Origin: Firmicutes bacterium HGW-Firmicutes-10
GTDB taxonomy: Bacteria; Bacillota_I; Bacilli_A; Erysipelotrichales; Erysipelotrichaceae
Assembly: GCA_002841605.1 (NCBI GenBank)
Contig: PHAF01000112.1
Coordinates: forward strand, 1-6,032
Direction: 5' to 3'
DNA: 6,032 bases
Positions 5,946-6,032 of this stretch are shown here, one piece after another (position 1 is the stretch's first letter; each line of letters opens with the position of its first letter). The notes under the pieces are model-generated. The model was not told the DNA's origin, did not search any database, and worked only from the letters and a program-made list of their open reading frames with translations. The position numbers were made by a program, and so were the translations under genes.

Positions 5946-5969
5946 GTATAATCCAATTAAGGATTATAC
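5946..5969. repeat. Perfect 9-bp inverted repeat in the fabG leader
   Basis: GTATAATCC (5946-5954) and GGATTATAC (5961-5969) are perfect inverted copies around a six-base spacer. In the minus-strand transcript they can fold into a 9-bp hairpin with a UUAAUU loop, set between AAAGGAG (5978-5972) and the fabG ATG (5935). The TAA stop of the upstream frame lies in the 5' arm. No U-run follows, so it is not a terminator. It could be an RNA element controlling fabG translation or a protein-binding site; the sequence alone does not decide. Confidence 0.6.
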
Positions 5970-6032
5970 ATCTCCTTTCTTCTCTAGTTCCAAAAAATAG
6001 TTTGTTATAATATTCATGCACTGTGGATTTGT
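5964..6032 (-). CDS. C-terminal end of an unidentified upstream gene of the fab operon
   Basis: An open frame enters from the right edge on the minus strand and reads 22 codons, ending ...NYFLELEKKGDV before TAA at 5966-5964. Its last codons (AAG AAA GGA GAT) contain a strong Shine-Dalgarno, the usual arrangement where one operon gene runs into the next. In many Bacillota the gene before fabG is fabD, but this tail does not look like the FabD, FabK or acyl carrier protein C-termini that I know, so I leave it unnamed. An internal ATG at 6017 could instead start a 17-residue leader peptide, but no ribosome-binding site precedes it. Confidence 0.5.
   Translation of the reverse strand, partial: TNPQCMNIITNYFLELEKKGDV

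Noticed and set aside
5936..5956. TTG start giving a seven-residue longer FabG
   Set aside because: The extra residues are not part of the FabG fold, the spacing to AAAGGAG is too long (about 13 bases or more), and the TTG lies in the inverted repeat; kept only as an alternative.
6004..6012. A promoter (TATTAT / TATAAC) just upstream of fabG
   Set aside because: It falls inside an open frame that carries the Shine-Dalgarno of fabG, and any -35 would lie at or beyond the window edge, so it cannot be supported here.

Overview
The window looks like chromosomal DNA from a low-to-moderate GC Gram-positive (Bacillota). The evidence is strong AGGAGG-type Shine-Dalgarno sequences, one textbook sigma-A promoter, intrinsic terminators with U-tails, a compact fatty-acid synthesis (fab) cluster, and a PadR / HAAS-domain / DUF4097 gene set typical of this phylum. 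TGA and TAG both serve as stops, so the standard bacterial code applies. A lineage near Erysipelotrichia is possible from the gene order, but this is only a guess. No mobile element, CRISPR array, rRNA or tRNA is visible.

Layout, left to right. (1) 1-272, plus strand: the C-terminal end of an iron-containing alcohol dehydrogenase. It converges on the rest of the window at a hairpin terminator whose two arms carry the stop codons of the two facing genes. (2) 287-784, minus: a flavin reductase-like FMN-binding protein, apparently a single-gene unit. (3) 836-2728, minus: a three-gene operon reading padR regulator, HAAS-domain four-helix membrane protein, then a membrane-anchored DUF4097 protein with eight TSG repeats. 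It is driven by a TTGACA-17-TATTAT promoter at 2751-2779. (4) 2850-5935, minus: fabG, fabF, fabZ and a plsC-type acyltransferase, almost without gaps, ending in a terminator at 2814-2842. (5) 5964-6032, minus: the last 22 codons of a further upstream gene of the same operon, not identified.

How the genes work together. FabG (3-ketoacyl-ACP reduction), FabF (chain elongation) and FabZ (dehydration) are three of the four steps of the type II fatty-acid elongation cycle. The PlsC-like enzyme uses acyl chains to make phosphatidic acid, so the operon runs from chain building to membrane lipid. Enoyl reductase, FabD, FabH, acyl carrier protein and acetyl-CoA carboxylase are not in this window. The padR operon probably senses or responds to a cell-envelope condition: PadR represses, the HAAS protein sits in the membrane, and the DUF4097 protein is predicted to project a beta-solenoid outside the membrane. 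That role is inference.

Most of the window is ordinary core metabolism. The items most worth a second look are the perfect 9-bp inverted repeat between the Shine-Dalgarno and the start codon of fabG, the very regular 19-residue TSG repeat of the DUF4097 protein, and a dyad over the padR promoter. No clearly new biological system is demonstrated.
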